From CAIZGX01 sp044239865 (GTDB lineage: Bacteria; Bacteroidota; Bacteroidia; Flavobacteriales_D; Sanyastnellaceae), in assembly GCA_044239865.1 (NCBI GenBank), contig JBIIAO010000001.1:248001-312000 (forward strand): DNA of 64,000 nucleotides. Reading direction: 5' to 3'. The notes under the pieces are model-generated. The model was not told the origin of the DNA. It made no database searches and saw nothing but the letters and a program-made list of their open reading frames with translations. Shown in pieces: positions 51,239 through 59,856 of the stretch. The number at the start of each line of letters is the position of its first letter. Within the stretch, counting starts at the first letter, position 1. Both the position numbers and the translations under genes were made by a program.

Positions 51239-52363
51239 TTAAAACGCCTCGGCAACCATGAAATAAAAGTATCCGCCTTCTCTGCCGTAGCCGTAATCGA
51301 GTCGGATGTTGAGTTTTTCTTGAGGGTTGACAACAAAGCGTAAACCGGTGCCGATGGAGTATTTAATCTTGGGTATGCTGAGGTCTTGGAACTCTCCGAA
51401 AACATCTCCGGCCCCAGCAAAAGTGGTTAAGCCAAAACGCCAGAAAAGCGGGAATCTGAATTCCACTTGTGCGCCCATGAAATGCTTGTCTCGGAATCTA
51501 TTTTTGGGGTAACCGCGAAGGATATCGTCGTTGCCCAGCGTGGCCATGTCGATAAAAGGAATGTTTCCGAAGTTGAATTTGCTTTTGTATTGAAATGCAA
51601 TGACGTGATTTTTCTTTATGCTCCAGTATTTTTGATAGATGGTGTTGACGTTGAAAAAATTAAATGTGCTGCCTAAGAAGTTGTTGAATAGATAAGTTGA
51701 AAATTCGAATAACATACCTTTTTGCGCATTGATTACAATGTCTCTTGAATCGTATACGCTTATAAATCCAATTGCAGAACCGACGCCTCCTTGTGATCCG
51801 CGAATGGTGCCAGATTCAAGCAAACCACCTGCTGAAGTTTTTATTCCGTATTCTTTTTCGAATTCGTAGTCAAAACCAATGAAGAAGTCGGGTTTAACTT
51901 TTTTCAAGAACATGGATTTTATCTGAATGAGATTATACGAATAACTCTCCATTTGCTCTTTGCTGGTGTTGTTTCCAATGCCGTAAAATTTATCAGGAAA
52001 ATTTCTAAAGCGGAGATCACCTTTAAGCAAATAGTTTTCATTTCGGGTGAAAACATTCCATGATGCCCATAAATCGGCTTGCCTGTTTTGCGTGTAATCG
52101 GCAAGAAGTTGAATGTTGCTTGTGCGCGTAGGAAGCCCGGTCGAATCTTTTGCTTCAAGTTTAAAGTAGTGAACACCCGCTGCGCCCGCCGCCCACCGGG
52201 TATCTGGTGTGTAGTATAAAAGTGGAAGAAAGAAATTTCCTTCTGATTCAGTTTTTACGGTGTCGTTCAGTGGCGTGAACCCAAGAAATTTTTTGCGCTG
52301 CGAATAGGTCGTTGTAGAACAAAGGAGAATACAGAGTAATAGGAAGAGTTTAAAATTTTTCAT
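51239..52363 (-). CDS. BamA/TamA-family outer membrane protein (surface antigen type)
   Basis: Start at the ATG at 52363, which opens a signal peptide (MKNFKLFLLLCILLCSTTTY). The 374-residue product is a beta-barrel without POTRA domains: FLPLLYYTPDTRWAAGA, FYGIGNNT, DSRDIVINAQKGM, LRGYPKNRFRDKH (the conserved RGY-type loop motif) and the C-terminal LDYGYGREGGYFYF. This is the short surface-antigen D15-like type, common in Bacteroidota. It should sit in the outer membrane; partner and cargo are unknown. It lies between repeat modules at 50.2 and 52.5 kb. Confidence 0.85.
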   Translation of the reverse strand: MKNFKLFLLLCILLCSTTTYSQRKKFLGFTPLNDTVKTESEGNFFLPLLYYTPDTRWAAGAAGVHYFKLEAKDSTGLPTRTSNIQLLADYTQNRQADLWASWNVFTRNENYLLKGDLRFRNFPDKFYGIGNNTSKEQMESYSYNLIQIKSMFLKKVKPDFFIGFDYEFEKEYGIKTSAGGLLESGTIRGSQGGVGSAIGFISVYDSRDIVINAQKGMLFEFSTYLFNNFLGSTFNFFNVNTIYQKYWSIKKNHVIAFQYKSKFNFGNIPFIDMATLGNDDILRGYPKNRFRDKHFMGAQVEFRFPLFWRFGLTTFAGAGDVFGEFQDLSIPKIKYSIGTGLRFVVNPQEKLNIRLDYGYGREGGYFYFMVAEAF

Positions 52364-52478
52364 CAACGAATTTTCCACTTGACACGAAAGCAAATATAAA
52401 TGTCGAAGGGAGTTCTTCAGAAAAAGTTTTAATGAAATCAAGATTGATTCGCTTCGTGTTTAGTTCGCAAGTGTAAAT

Positions 52479-52520
52479 GCCGGCGAATGTGCTCGACGAT
52501 AGTTTAACAACGAAGTTCAA
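52479..52520 (+). repeat. Degenerate short stem-loop array with AACGAAGTT
   Basis: GCCGGC (52479-52484), GAAT linker and GTGCTCGAC (52489-52497, an imperfect form of the usual last unit), followed by AACGAAGTT. It lies between the BamA-family and ParE genes. Confidence 0.6.
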
Positions 52521-52532
52521 AATTGCGAGCCG

Positions 52533-52826
52533 CTACAACCGATTCTCAATGTCCATCATTTCATGTAAAATCCTGATAACCTCCAAATGATTTTTTTTGA
52601 TGTTTTGTTTGTAGAAGATTAGATGCGATTTCACTTTTGATTTGCGATATCCTTTTTTAATCTCATGAATGGCAATGCCCGAGAGCGGATGTTTGCAGAG
52701 GTATTCTATTTCGTCGAAAAGTAAATCCAAATAACGATCGGCTTGTTCTACGGACCAGTTTTCTTGAGTGTGCAGCCAGATTTTTTCTAAGTCTCTTTCA
52801 GCCTCCTTACTTATCTGCGGAATCAT
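52533..52826 (-). CDS. ParE/RelE-family toxin
   Basis: A 97-residue protein of the ParE type: ISKEAERDLEKIWLHTQENW, YLDLLFDEIEYLCKHPLSG, HEIKKGYRKSKVKSHLIFYK and a late RILHEMMD. This matches the ParE pattern of two helices and a beta-sheet ending in R-I-L-H-x-x-M-D. ParE toxins block gyrase. It overlaps the upstream ParD-like gene by four bases and is flanked by repeat modules. Confidence 0.88.
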   Translation of the reverse strand: MIPQISKEAERDLEKIWLHTQENWSVEQADRYLDLLFDEIEYLCKHPLSGIAIHEIKKGYRKSKVKSHLIFYKQNIKKNHLEVIRILHEMMDIENRL

Positions 52827-53071
52827 TTTTTCAAATGTTTTGCTTTTAGCTTTTTCAAAAAGGCATCTCTATTGAAATCCTTTGCAATTCCTGATTTTTC
52901 ACCTTTTTCAAGTTCTCTGATGAGTTCAAGTTTTTTGGCTTCTTCTTGTTCGAACATTCTTAATGCCGTTCGCACAACTTCACTGGCAGAAGAGAACTTT
53001 CCGGTTTGAACCATTCCGTTTATGAAATTTTCGAAATAGTCTCCGAGTAATATAGATGTGTTTTTTGCCAT
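52823..53071 (-). CDS. ParD-family antitoxin
   Basis: Start at the ATG at 53071 (MAKNTSILLGDYFENFI); the frame extends twelve codons upstream but the start chosen fits ParD. The 82-residue protein has a ribbon-helix-helix N-terminus (TGKFSSASEVVRTALRMFEQEE) and an acidic-then-basic C-terminus that would hold the toxin. The pair is autoregulated in known cases. It overlaps parE by four bases. Confidence 0.87.
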   Translation of the reverse strand: MAKNTSILLGDYFENFINGMVQTGKFSSASEVVRTALRMFEQEEAKKLELIRELEKGEKSGIAKDFNRDAFLKKLKAKHLKK

Positions 53072-53182
53072 GACTTTTTTAGGTGATGAACAAATATACC
53101 AATTCATGGTATTTTATTTTAACTTGAAGAAAACTTATTTTATAAAACAAAAGGATTGGACGGAACTTACGAATTATCGGAT

Positions 53183-53252
53183 GTCCGAAGGACGAGGGCA
53201 ACTGGCGTTGCGAGGGTCTTTGACGAGGGTTCTGCGAACGAGGGTCTTCGAC
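53183..53252 (+). repeat. Array of five stem-loops with GAGG linkers
   Basis: Units GTCC-gaa-GGAC (53183-53193), GCAAC-tggc-GTTGC (53198-53211), GTC-ttt-GAC (53216-53224), GTTC-tgc-GAAC (53229-53239) and GTC-ttc-GAC (53244-53252). Linkers are GAGG throughout, not GAAT. Confidence 0.87.
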
Positions 53253-53369
53253 GTGAGAACATCCAAAGGATAAGAGAAGTTAAGAAAGTGGAAGGTGAAA
53301 TTTTACAGAATACCTTTCGGAGATTTGAGATTCCTTTTGTGTCTTAGATGTTTTTCTTAAAATGTAAAG

Positions 53370-53377
53370 TATATTTG
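53370..53377 (+). promoter_or_regulatory. Promoter -7 box (TATATTTG)
   Basis: TATATTTG matches TAnnTTTG. It lies 26 bases before the ATG at 53404 of the membrane protein/XRE operon. Confidence 0.45.
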
Positions 53378-53403
53378 TCATTAAGAAAAGCAAATTGTAC
53401 AAA

Positions 53404-53817
53404 ATGGAAAACAAATTACGCAAAGCAAATAACGTTCTACTACCGGTTCATTTTAAAATTATCGGACTTGTTGTAATGATTTTAGCGTTTGCCCCTGTAG
53501 CAATTGTTAAGTCAATTGGTTTTGAAATGGAGAAGTCTCAAAAGGAGGTCTTTCGTGTTCTTACATTAAATGCATTTATTCTAGGTTTGCTTTTTGTAGC
53601 TTGTTCCAGGGATAAGATTGAAGATGAAATGACGGTATCAATAAGATTAAAATCGATGTCATGGACTTTTGTATGGGCAGTGTTTTATGTGATCATTACT
53701 CCACTAATTGATTTGATTTTCAGGGATTCAATTGCTGCTCCAACTGGACAGCGAGTTGTAATGAGTATGCTATTTGTTTATTTGATTATGTATTACGTTC
53801 AAAAAAGAAGCAGATAA
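53404..53817 (+). CDS. Small membrane protein paired with an XRE regulator
   Basis: Start at the ATG at 53404 (MENKLRKANNVL). The 137-residue product has four membrane helices (VHFKIIGLVVMILAF, VLTLNAFILGLLFVA, SWTFVWAVFYVIITPLI, VVMSMLFVYLIMYYV). The helices and the pairing with a YozG/Xre regulator recall small DUF2178-like membrane proteins. The stop overlaps the regulator start by one base (TAATG). It may be controlled by the regulator, but the function is unknown. Confidence 0.75.
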   Translation: MENKLRKANNVLLPVHFKIIGLVVMILAFAPVAIVKSIGFEMEKSQKEVFRVLTLNAFILGLLFVACSRDKIEDEMTVSIRLKSMSWTFVWAVFYVIITPLIDLIFRDSIAAPTGQRVVMSMLFVYLIMYYVQKRSR

Positions 53818-54017
53818 TGCGGAATACACTCAAAGTCGAAAGAGCGAAAATGAATTTAACGCAACAGCAGCTTGCGGATAAGGTTGGAGTTTCCCGTCAG
53901 ACCATCAATTCAATTGAAGGTGAAAGATATGTTCCTTCTACAGTCCTAGCTTTAAAAATTTCTGAGATTTTTAACTGTGCTGTTAATGAAATTTTCATTC
54001 TAGATAAGGATGATTGA
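53817..54017 (+). CDS. Small XRE-family transcriptional regulator
   Basis: A 66-residue Cro/CI-type regulator that is little more than a helix-turn-helix: KMNLTQQQLADKVGVSRQT, INSIEGERYVPS and LALKISEIFNCAVNEIF. Regulators of this minimal type commonly follow a small membrane protein gene in Firmicutes and Bacteroidota. It probably represses its own operon. A TATATTTG promoter box precedes the pair. The pair is enclosed by stem-loop arrays. Confidence 0.87.
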   Translation: MRNTLKVERAKMNLTQQQLADKVGVSRQTINSIEGERYVPSTVLALKISEIFNCAVNEIFILDKDD

Positions 54018-54043
54018 TTATCACTAGCTCGAGAGCCGTGAAT

Positions 54044-54179
54044 GTTGTAAAGTAACGAATGTCCGAAGGACGAGGGCAACTTTGTTGCAAGGGTCTTTAA
54101 CGAGGGCAACTTTGTTGCGAGGGCAAAGAGCTTTGCGAGGGTCCTTTGGACGAAGCTTCTTCGAACGAGGGTCTTCGAC
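54044..54179 (+). repeat. Array of ten stem-loops with GAAT and GAGG linkers
   Basis: The longest array in the window. Units include a loose GTT...AAC (54044-54056), GTCC-gaa-GGAC (54061-54071), GCAAC-ttt-GTTGC (54076-54088 and again 54106-54118), a one-mismatch GTC-ttt-AAC (54093-54101), GCAAAG-ag-CTTTGC (54123-54136), GTCC-ttt-GGAC (54141-54151), an imperfect unit (54155-54166) and GTC-ttc-GAC (54171-54179). The first linker is GAAT; the rest are GAGG, once AAGG. Confidence 0.88.
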
Positions 54180-54186
54180 GATTCAA

Positions 54187-54705
54187 TTAACGCCCCAAAT
54201 ATTTCTGCGTCACAAAATTGCAATGATGAATGCAATGTCCAACAATCATAAAGCCGACAGCGCGGGTAGAGTAGGAGGTGTTATTCGCCATGGCTTGGAA
54301 TTGAAGCATTTCAGGCGACATGTATTTGAATAAGGCAATGGTTGACTTGCGGACGAGCTCGAATTCAGAAATTAATTCAGCAAAACTTTGATTCATTTGC
54401 TTCGAGTTCTCGATAAAATCGTTTTCATCAAATCCAGGAAGGGGAGTGCTGTCGAATCGTGAAAAACGCAAAGCGCGATAAGCGAAGATGCGTTCACATT
54501 CTATAATGTGTTTGAACACTTCTTTGGTTGTCCATTTACCAGGAGCGTATGCAAAGTTTTCTTTTTCGGAATTGATCGATTTGAGAATGTCAAGTGTTGC
54601 ATTTAAATCTTCCTCCAATGCCACTAACAAGTCATTCGACGGAATAAGTCCGTAGTAATAGTGGAAGTAGGTTGGAGCTTCGGAGTAGATTTCTTGGTTG
54701 GTCAT
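54187..54705 (-). CDS. DinB-family protein
   Basis: A 172-residue four-helix-bundle protein of the DinB/DUF664 family. YAPGKWTTKEVFKHIIECER carries the first metal-ligand histidine, and VGHCIHHCNFVTQKYL near the C-terminus carries the others, as in DinB proteins that bind a divalent metal. Some are bacillithiol- or mycothiol-dependent transferases; the reaction of this one is unknown. It is a single gene between two stem-loop arrays. Confidence 0.85.
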   Translation of the reverse strand: MTNQEIYSEAPTYFHYYYGLIPSNDLLVALEEDLNATLDILKSINSEKENFAYAPGKWTTKEVFKHIIECERIFAYRALRFSRFDSTPLPGFDENDFIENSKQMNQSFAELISEFELVRKSTIALFKYMSPEMLQFQAMANNTSYSTRAVGFMIVGHCIHHCNFVTQKYLGR

Positions 54706-54717
54706 GGTTTTTTTATC

Positions 54718-54840
54718 GAGGGCATATTGCTATGCGAGGGCGATTTCATCGCGAGGGTCTTTGACGATTTTAATTACGCAGTAGGAATTATGCAATAGGA
54801 ATTACGAAGTAGGAATAAAACCGTAGGTTTTCCAATTACG
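54718..54840 (+). repeat. Stem-loop array plus covarying hairpin module
   Basis: Units GCATA-ttgc-TATGC (54722-54735), GCGAT-ttc-ATCGC (54740-54752) and GTC-ttt-GAC (54757-54765), with GAGG linkers, lead into GATTTTAATTACGCAG. Then comes a hairpin AAAACC-gta-GGTTTT (54812-54833). It sits between DinB and the end of the nuo operon. Confidence 0.85.
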
Positions 54841-54843
54841 TAG

Positions 54844-56196
54844 TTACAGCAAGTGCATGTAACCCGCAGCCACTGTAAGCAAAACCAACAAAGCTGAAAG
54901 GACAATGTAAGTCCATTTTACAAGCGGTGTCAGGACAATGCGGCCGGCGTTTTCGATGTGCTGATAAACGGACAACGATGAACGCAAGTAGTAGAATGCG
55001 CCAATGGCAGAGGTGATGATCATGACCACAACCAATGCGAAATACTTCGCTTCAGTCAATTGGGCAATCACGAAATACTTTGCGATGAATCCGCTGAATG
55101 GAGGAATACCAGCCATTGACAATAACGCTGCTGTGAATGCAAACGCTAACACGCTGTTTCTTCTGTACAATCCTTTCAACGGATTGCCTTCCAATGTTTG
55201 TGTTTCTTTAATTACACCGAATGCAATCAATCCTGCGATGCTGTATGTGAGCAAGTAGAACAACAAGCTCAACAACGATGCATTTCCAATGATGGTCGAT
55301 AATAAAAATCCTGCGTGAGAAATACTTGAGTAAGCCAACATGCGCTTCACGTCGGTTTGCCACAAGGCTGCTGTATTCGATGCAATAAGCGTGATAGCGG
55401 CGATAACTCCAATGATGTAACCGTTCGCTTCAACATAATAATGAAACGGTCCTGTGAAGAGCTTGAACAACGCTACCATAGCAGCTGCTTTCACCAAGGT
55501 TGACATGAACGCTGTGATCCATGTTGGAGCACCTTGATAAACGTCTGGTGTCCAAATGTGAAATGGTGCTGCTGAAATTTTGAAAAGGAATCCAACCAAG
55601 ATCATGGTGATTCCAACATTCATAATGATGGAAGTTTCAGATCCGTCTTGAATGAAGTTCGAAATAACCGCTAAGTCGAAACTTCCAGTTGCTCCGTATA
55701 CCAGGGTAATTCCGAACAACAAAATAGCAGAGGCAACAGACCCTAAGATGAAGTACTTGAATCCACTTTCGTTCGAAGCCAAGTCGTGTTTCTTGCTTGC
55801 TGCTAAAACATAAACGGGAATGCTCAAAATTTCAACTCCTAAAAATAACATAGCCATGTTTCCAAACGCTGCCAATAATCCGGCTCCGCAAAAACTGAAA
55901 ACTACTAAGGCATACAAATCGGTTTTTCCTTCGTGCTGCTTGAAGTAAGAAGAGGAAAGAATGAACCAGAAGAATAACACCACTGCGAATACTCCGAGTG
56001 CAAGGTTGGCACCGTTTTCATACACCAACATGGTGTGATTGAACGGCATTTCAACTGTGTTCCAATCGGCAACAACGAATCCTACCAAGGTGGCCAACGC
56101 TAATAAAATAAATGGAAGGACGTATTTCTTCAGGTTTAGAATGTCTAAAACCAATACACCAATTCCCAATAATGCGGTTAATAATAACTCTTTCAT
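54844..56196 (-). CDS. nuoN: NADH-quinone oxidoreductase subunit N
   Basis: A 450-residue, very hydrophobic protein with about 13-14 membrane helices and the proton-pumping Mrp/ND2 pattern: SSYFKQHEGKTDLYAL, FKYFILGSVASAILLFG, FLFKISAAPFHIWTPDVYQGAP (with the pump lysine) and LAYSSISHAGF. It is one of three antiporter-like subunits of complex I. It is the last gene of the nuo operon, four bases after nuoM. Confidence 0.92.
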   Translation of the reverse strand: MKELLLTALLGIGVLVLDILNLKKYVLPFILLALATLVGFVVADWNTVEMPFNHTMLVYENGANLALGVFAVVLFFWFILSSSYFKQHEGKTDLYALVVFSFCGAGLLAAFGNMAMLFLGVEILSIPVYVLAASKKHDLASNESGFKYFILGSVASAILLFGITLVYGATGSFDLAVISNFIQDGSETSIIMNVGITMILVGFLFKISAAPFHIWTPDVYQGAPTWITAFMSTLVKAAAMVALFKLFTGPFHYYVEANGYIIGVIAAITLIASNTAALWQTDVKRMLAYSSISHAGFLLSTIIGNASLLSLLFYLLTYSIAGLIAFGVIKETQTLEGNPLKGLYRRNSVLAFAFTAALLSMAGIPPFSGFIAKYFVIAQLTEAKYFALVVVMIITSAIGAFYYLRSSLSVYQHIENAGRIVLTPLVKWTYIVLSALLVLLTVAAGYMHLL

Positions 56197-56200
56197 AAAA

Positions 56201-57628
56201 TTATATTCCAGTAAGTTGAAGGCCTTTGTGAACTACGTCGAGTAACATACCCGGATAAACACCGATAGCAATTGTAATAATGACAAGAATGGTTAAAACC
56301 ATTTTCTCTGATGCAGTCATTTCAGCAAACGCAAGTTCTGCATTGTGCTTACCCAACATTGTGCTTTGAAATGCACGAAGCATATACACCGCTCCGAAGA
56401 CAACTGTAAGTCCTGCTACCAAAGCCATAACAATGTTGTGGCTTCCTACGCTTTGAAGCAACAAGAATTCACCTACGAATCCGCTCGTTACCGGTAAGGC
56501 AACAGATGCCATAACTATCACGAAAAATAAAAAGGCAAAGGCTGGATGCTTTTCACGAAGTCCACCCAACTTGTTGAAGTGGTCGTGTCCAACGCGAGAT
56601 TCAATCATGTCTGCAATGAAGAATAAGCCCAATGCAATAACACCGTGAGAAACCATTTCAATCAATGCGCCTTCGTAAGCCGTATTTCCGTTTGCTAAAA
56701 TTCCTAACGCAATCATGCCCACGTGAGCAATAGAAGAATAGGCGATAAGCAATTTGAAGCTGGTCTGATTCAACGCAACGAACGATGCGTAAACAATGCT
56801 AATCACACACAACCACATGGCCCAATCTGCATCTGCAACACCTGCAGGTACCATAGGCATAGTTATGCGAAGCAATCCGTAGGTTGCCATCTTCAACATA
56901 ACCGCTGCAAGCAAAATAGTTCCTGCTGTTGGTGCGGCTTTGTAGGTGTTAGGCTGCCATGTATGGAAAGGGAAGATTGGAATTTTTACTGCGAAGGCAA
57001 TGAAGAATCCTGCGAATACCCATGCTTGTTCATTTTGCGAAAGTTTCGATCCAGCCGCAATCATGTCTGAAATTAAGAAGCTGTCTGCAAACTGACGAAC
57101 GTACAACAACGAGAATAACATAAACAACGAAGCGAACAACGTGTAAACGAAGAACTTCAACACGATAGCGTTTTTATTTTCAGCAGTGCTCCATTGAAGT
57201 ATGATGAAGTAAATCGGAACCAATGCTGCTTCGTAGCAGATGTAGAACAAGAACGAATCGTTCGCTAAAAACGCTCCCATCATGGCAGAAGACATGAAGA
57301 GAATTAATGAAAGGAACGTCGAAGCGTTGCGCATTTCATGTTTGCTTGCCATATGCACAATGAACGGAAGTAAGCATGCATTCAACATTACCAATAAGAT
57401 ACTGGTTGCATTCAACGACAATGCGAAGTGAGCACCGAGTGGAGCAATAACGCCTCCATCGAATTCAAGCATTTCTGTTTTTCCGTATGACATAGCTACC
57501 GCTGCGCCAATGGCAATTGCTGCATTCAAGATAGAACCTACCCATGCTAACTTCTTCGATAAGTCAGATGATAGAAACATCATCAGTCCGAAGAAAGCGG
57601 GTATAAGAAGTAGTGCGAGGGTTAACAT
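56201..57628 (-). CDS. nuoM: NADH-quinone oxidoreductase subunit M
   Basis: A 475-residue antiporter-like complex I subunit with about 14 membrane helices. YEAALVPIYFIILQW holds the channel glutamate, FAVKIPIFPFHTWQPNTYKAAP the lysine, and LIAYSSIAHVGM the typical broken-helix motif. Length is normal. It is six bases after nuoL and four before nuoN. Confidence 0.93.
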   Translation of the reverse strand: MLTLALLLIPAFFGLMMFLSSDLSKKLAWVGSILNAAIAIGAAVAMSYGKTEMLEFDGGVIAPLGAHFALSLNATSILLVMLNACLLPFIVHMASKHEMRNASTFLSLILFMSSAMMGAFLANDSFLFYICYEAALVPIYFIILQWSTAENKNAIVLKFFVYTLFASLFMLFSLLYVRQFADSFLISDMIAAGSKLSQNEQAWVFAGFFIAFAVKIPIFPFHTWQPNTYKAAPTAGTILLAAVMLKMATYGLLRITMPMVPAGVADADWAMWLCVISIVYASFVALNQTSFKLLIAYSSIAHVGMIALGILANGNTAYEGALIEMVSHGVIALGLFFIADMIESRVGHDHFNKLGGLREKHPAFAFLFFVIVMASVALPVTSGFVGEFLLLQSVGSHNIVMALVAGLTVVFGAVYMLRAFQSTMLGKHNAELAFAEMTASEKMVLTILVIITIAIGVYPGMLLDVVHKGLQLTGI

Positions 57629-57634
57629 AGGTGC

Positions 57635-59533
57635 TTATGCTTTAAAAATCAAACTCAATAAAATAATCAAACCAATCATGAAGGTGAGCAAGTAGCCCGC
57701 AATGTGTCCGCCATGCAATTTTCTTGCAAGCGATCCAACTCCTTCAGCGGCTGTTCCGGCAGCGTTTACAATGCCGTCGATAATCTTCCATTCAACAATA
57801 GTAGAAAATGCATGTCCAATTGCGTTCGCTGGTTTCTTGAATAGAGCTTCATACAATTCATCGAATCCGTATTTTTTGTGAAGCAATTTGTGGAAAGGTG
57901 AAGTGATTTCGTTGTCTTCCAAGACATGCGTTGACTTCGCAATGTAGATGTTGTGAGCCACATAAATCATCACAACTGCAATTCCCATGGTAGCTAACGC
58001 TAGAATAATTTCAACGGTAACAGTCATGTCGCCAACGGCAACTAGTACAGGTCCTTCAAGGAAATGATCCAATGCGTGAGGGAAATGAATCGTGTGTCCC
58101 AATGCGTGCGGGAATCCAATGAATCCGCCAACAACTGAAAGCACAGCCAATACCCAAAGAGGAATTGTCATTGAAGCCGGAGACTCATGCAAGTGATGCT
58201 CTTGATCGTGCGTTCCTCTGAACTTTCCGTGGAAGGTTAAGTAATACATGCGGAACATGTAGAACGCAGTGCAAGCAGAAGCAATCACCAATAAAATGAA
58301 TACAGGCATATTGTGTTCCATAGCATGCGCAAGAATTTGATCTTTCGAGAAGAAACCTGCGAATGGGAAAATACCTGCGATTGCGAGTGTTCCGATTAAG
58401 AATGTTTTTTGTGTTGAAGGCATGTATTTCTTCAATCCACCCATACGTCGAATGTCTTGCTCTCCGCCCATTCCGTGAATAACAGAACCAGAACCTAGGA
58501 ACAACAAGGCTTTAAAGAAGGCGTGTGTAATTACGTGGAAGACCGCAATGCTGTGCGCTCCCATTCCCAATGCCACGAACATGAATCCCAATTGAGAAAC
58601 AGTTGAGTAAGCCAACACTTTCTTAATGTCGTTTTGAGTAAGTGCAATCGTTGCACCCATTAACGCTGTGATTAATCCAACGTATAACACCAAGTTCGAA
58701 GCGGTGTGACTCATTTCGAAAAGTTCTCCGTTACGCGCAACAAGGTAGATACCTGCGGTAACCATGGTTGCTGCGTGAATCAATGCAGACACAGGAGTTG
58801 GACCAGCCATTGCATCGGGTAACCAGGTGTGCAAAGGGAACTGTGCACTTTTTCCCATTGCTCCTATGAATAAGAAGATGGCAATGGTGGTTAACATTGA
58901 AGGAGACAAAGAAGCAATTTTTCCGTGGTTGAATAATTCAACATAATTCAATGTTCCGGTGTTGCTGAAGATTAAAATCATTGCGACAATTAATCCAAGG
59001 TCACCCACACGATTCATGATGAAAGCCTTTTTAGCTGCTTCGTTGTTCGCGTGTTCTTTGTACCAGAATCCGATAAGCATGAACGAGCAAACACCTACGC
59101 CTTCCCATCCAACGAACAACGTCACAAGACTATCACCAAGAACAAGAATCAACATGAAGAATACGAACAGGTTCAAGTACGCGAAGAAGCGATTGAATCC
59201 TTCGTCGTGACTCATATACCCCGAAGAGTAAATGTGAATAAGGAAACCAACTCCGGTAATGAATAGGAGGTAGGTTGAAGAAAGTGAATCTACCAAAAAG
59301 GCTAGATCAATGTGAAGACTTCCAGCATGAATCCATTCAAACACTTTAACAGTGACTGCTTGGTGTGAATGAAGCTGACTGTTGAAGACAATCAATGAAA
59401 CAACGAACGAAGCGAAGATGGCTCCTGAACCAATGATGGTCGTTAGTTGCTTCGAAGTGTTTTTCCCGAAGAAGACTTGATAAAGAAATCCAACGAGTGG
59501 GAAAAGAGGTACGAGAGTAATTAATTTTTCCAT
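57635..59533 (-). CDS. nuoL: NADH-quinone oxidoreductase subunit L
   Basis: A 632-residue complex I subunit: FVGWEGVGVCSFMLIGFWY, GAMGKSAQFPLHTWLPDAMAGP, LAYSTVSQLGFMFVALG and the long C-terminal lateral helix. All are NuoL/ND5 landmarks. The length is as expected. It is three bases after nuoK and six before nuoM. Confidence 0.94.
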   Translation of the reverse strand: MEKLITLVPLFPLVGFLYQVFFGKNTSKQLTTIIGSGAIFASFVVSLIVFNSQLHSHQAVTVKVFEWIHAGSLHIDLAFLVDSLSSTYLLFITGVGFLIHIYSSGYMSHDEGFNRFFAYLNLFVFFMLILVLGDSLVTLFVGWEGVGVCSFMLIGFWYKEHANNEAAKKAFIMNRVGDLGLIVAMILIFSNTGTLNYVELFNHGKIASLSPSMLTTIAIFLFIGAMGKSAQFPLHTWLPDAMAGPTPVSALIHAATMVTAGIYLVARNGELFEMSHTASNLVLYVGLITALMGATIALTQNDIKKVLAYSTVSQLGFMFVALGMGAHSIAVFHVITHAFFKALLFLGSGSVIHGMGGEQDIRRMGGLKKYMPSTQKTFLIGTLAIAGIFPFAGFFSKDQILAHAMEHNMPVFILLVIASACTAFYMFRMYYLTFHGKFRGTHDQEHHLHESPASMTIPLWVLAVLSVVGGFIGFPHALGHTIHFPHALDHFLEGPVLVAVGDMTVTVEIILALATMGIAVVMIYVAHNIYIAKSTHVLEDNEITSPFHKLLHKKYGFDELYEALFKKPANAIGHAFSTIVEWKIIDGIVNAAGTAAEGVGSLARKLHGGHIAGYLLTFMIGLIILLSLIFKA

Positions 59534-59536
59534 GGT

Positions 59537-59854
59537 TTATCCCTTCAAGTTGTTTAACGCGTCAGTATCTGTCGTGTGCAAGTTGCGGTAAAGCATCATT
59601 AGAATCGCCAATCCAACTGCAACTTCCGCAGCGGCAACAACCATAATGAAGAATACGAATACTTGTCCAGATGTATCTCCGTGCACTTTCGAAAAAGCAA
59701 CAAGGGCAATGTTCACTGCGTTCAGCATAAGCTCAATGCACATGAACATAAGAATTGCGTTTCTGCGAAGCAGAACACCAAAAACACCTAGAGCGAATAA
59801 GGCAGTGCTTAGCCACAAATAATGCTGTATGGTAATGTTCGGAAGGATTTCCAT
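59537..59854 (-). CDS. nuoK: NADH-quinone oxidoreductase subunit K
   Basis: A 105-residue protein with three membrane helices. FMCIELMLNAVNIALVAF carries the buried glutamate, and the last helix VAAAEVAVGLAILMMLYR holds the second one. It matches NuoK along its whole length. It sits in the proton-pumping membrane arm. Two bases separate it from nuoJ. Confidence 0.94.
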   Translation of the reverse strand: MEILPNITIQHYLWLSTALFALGVFGVLLRRNAILMFMCIELMLNAVNIALVAFSKVHGDTSGQVFVFFIMVVAAAEVAVGLAILMMLYRNLHTTDTDALNNLKG

Positions 59855-59856
59855 AA

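Larger units (their letters stand above)
53072..53403. other. Intergenic region with stem-loop array and promoter box
   Basis: About 332 bases. It contains the GAGG-linked stem-loop array (53183-53252) and a TATATTTG promoter box (53370-53377). No gene was seen. Confidence 0.65.
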
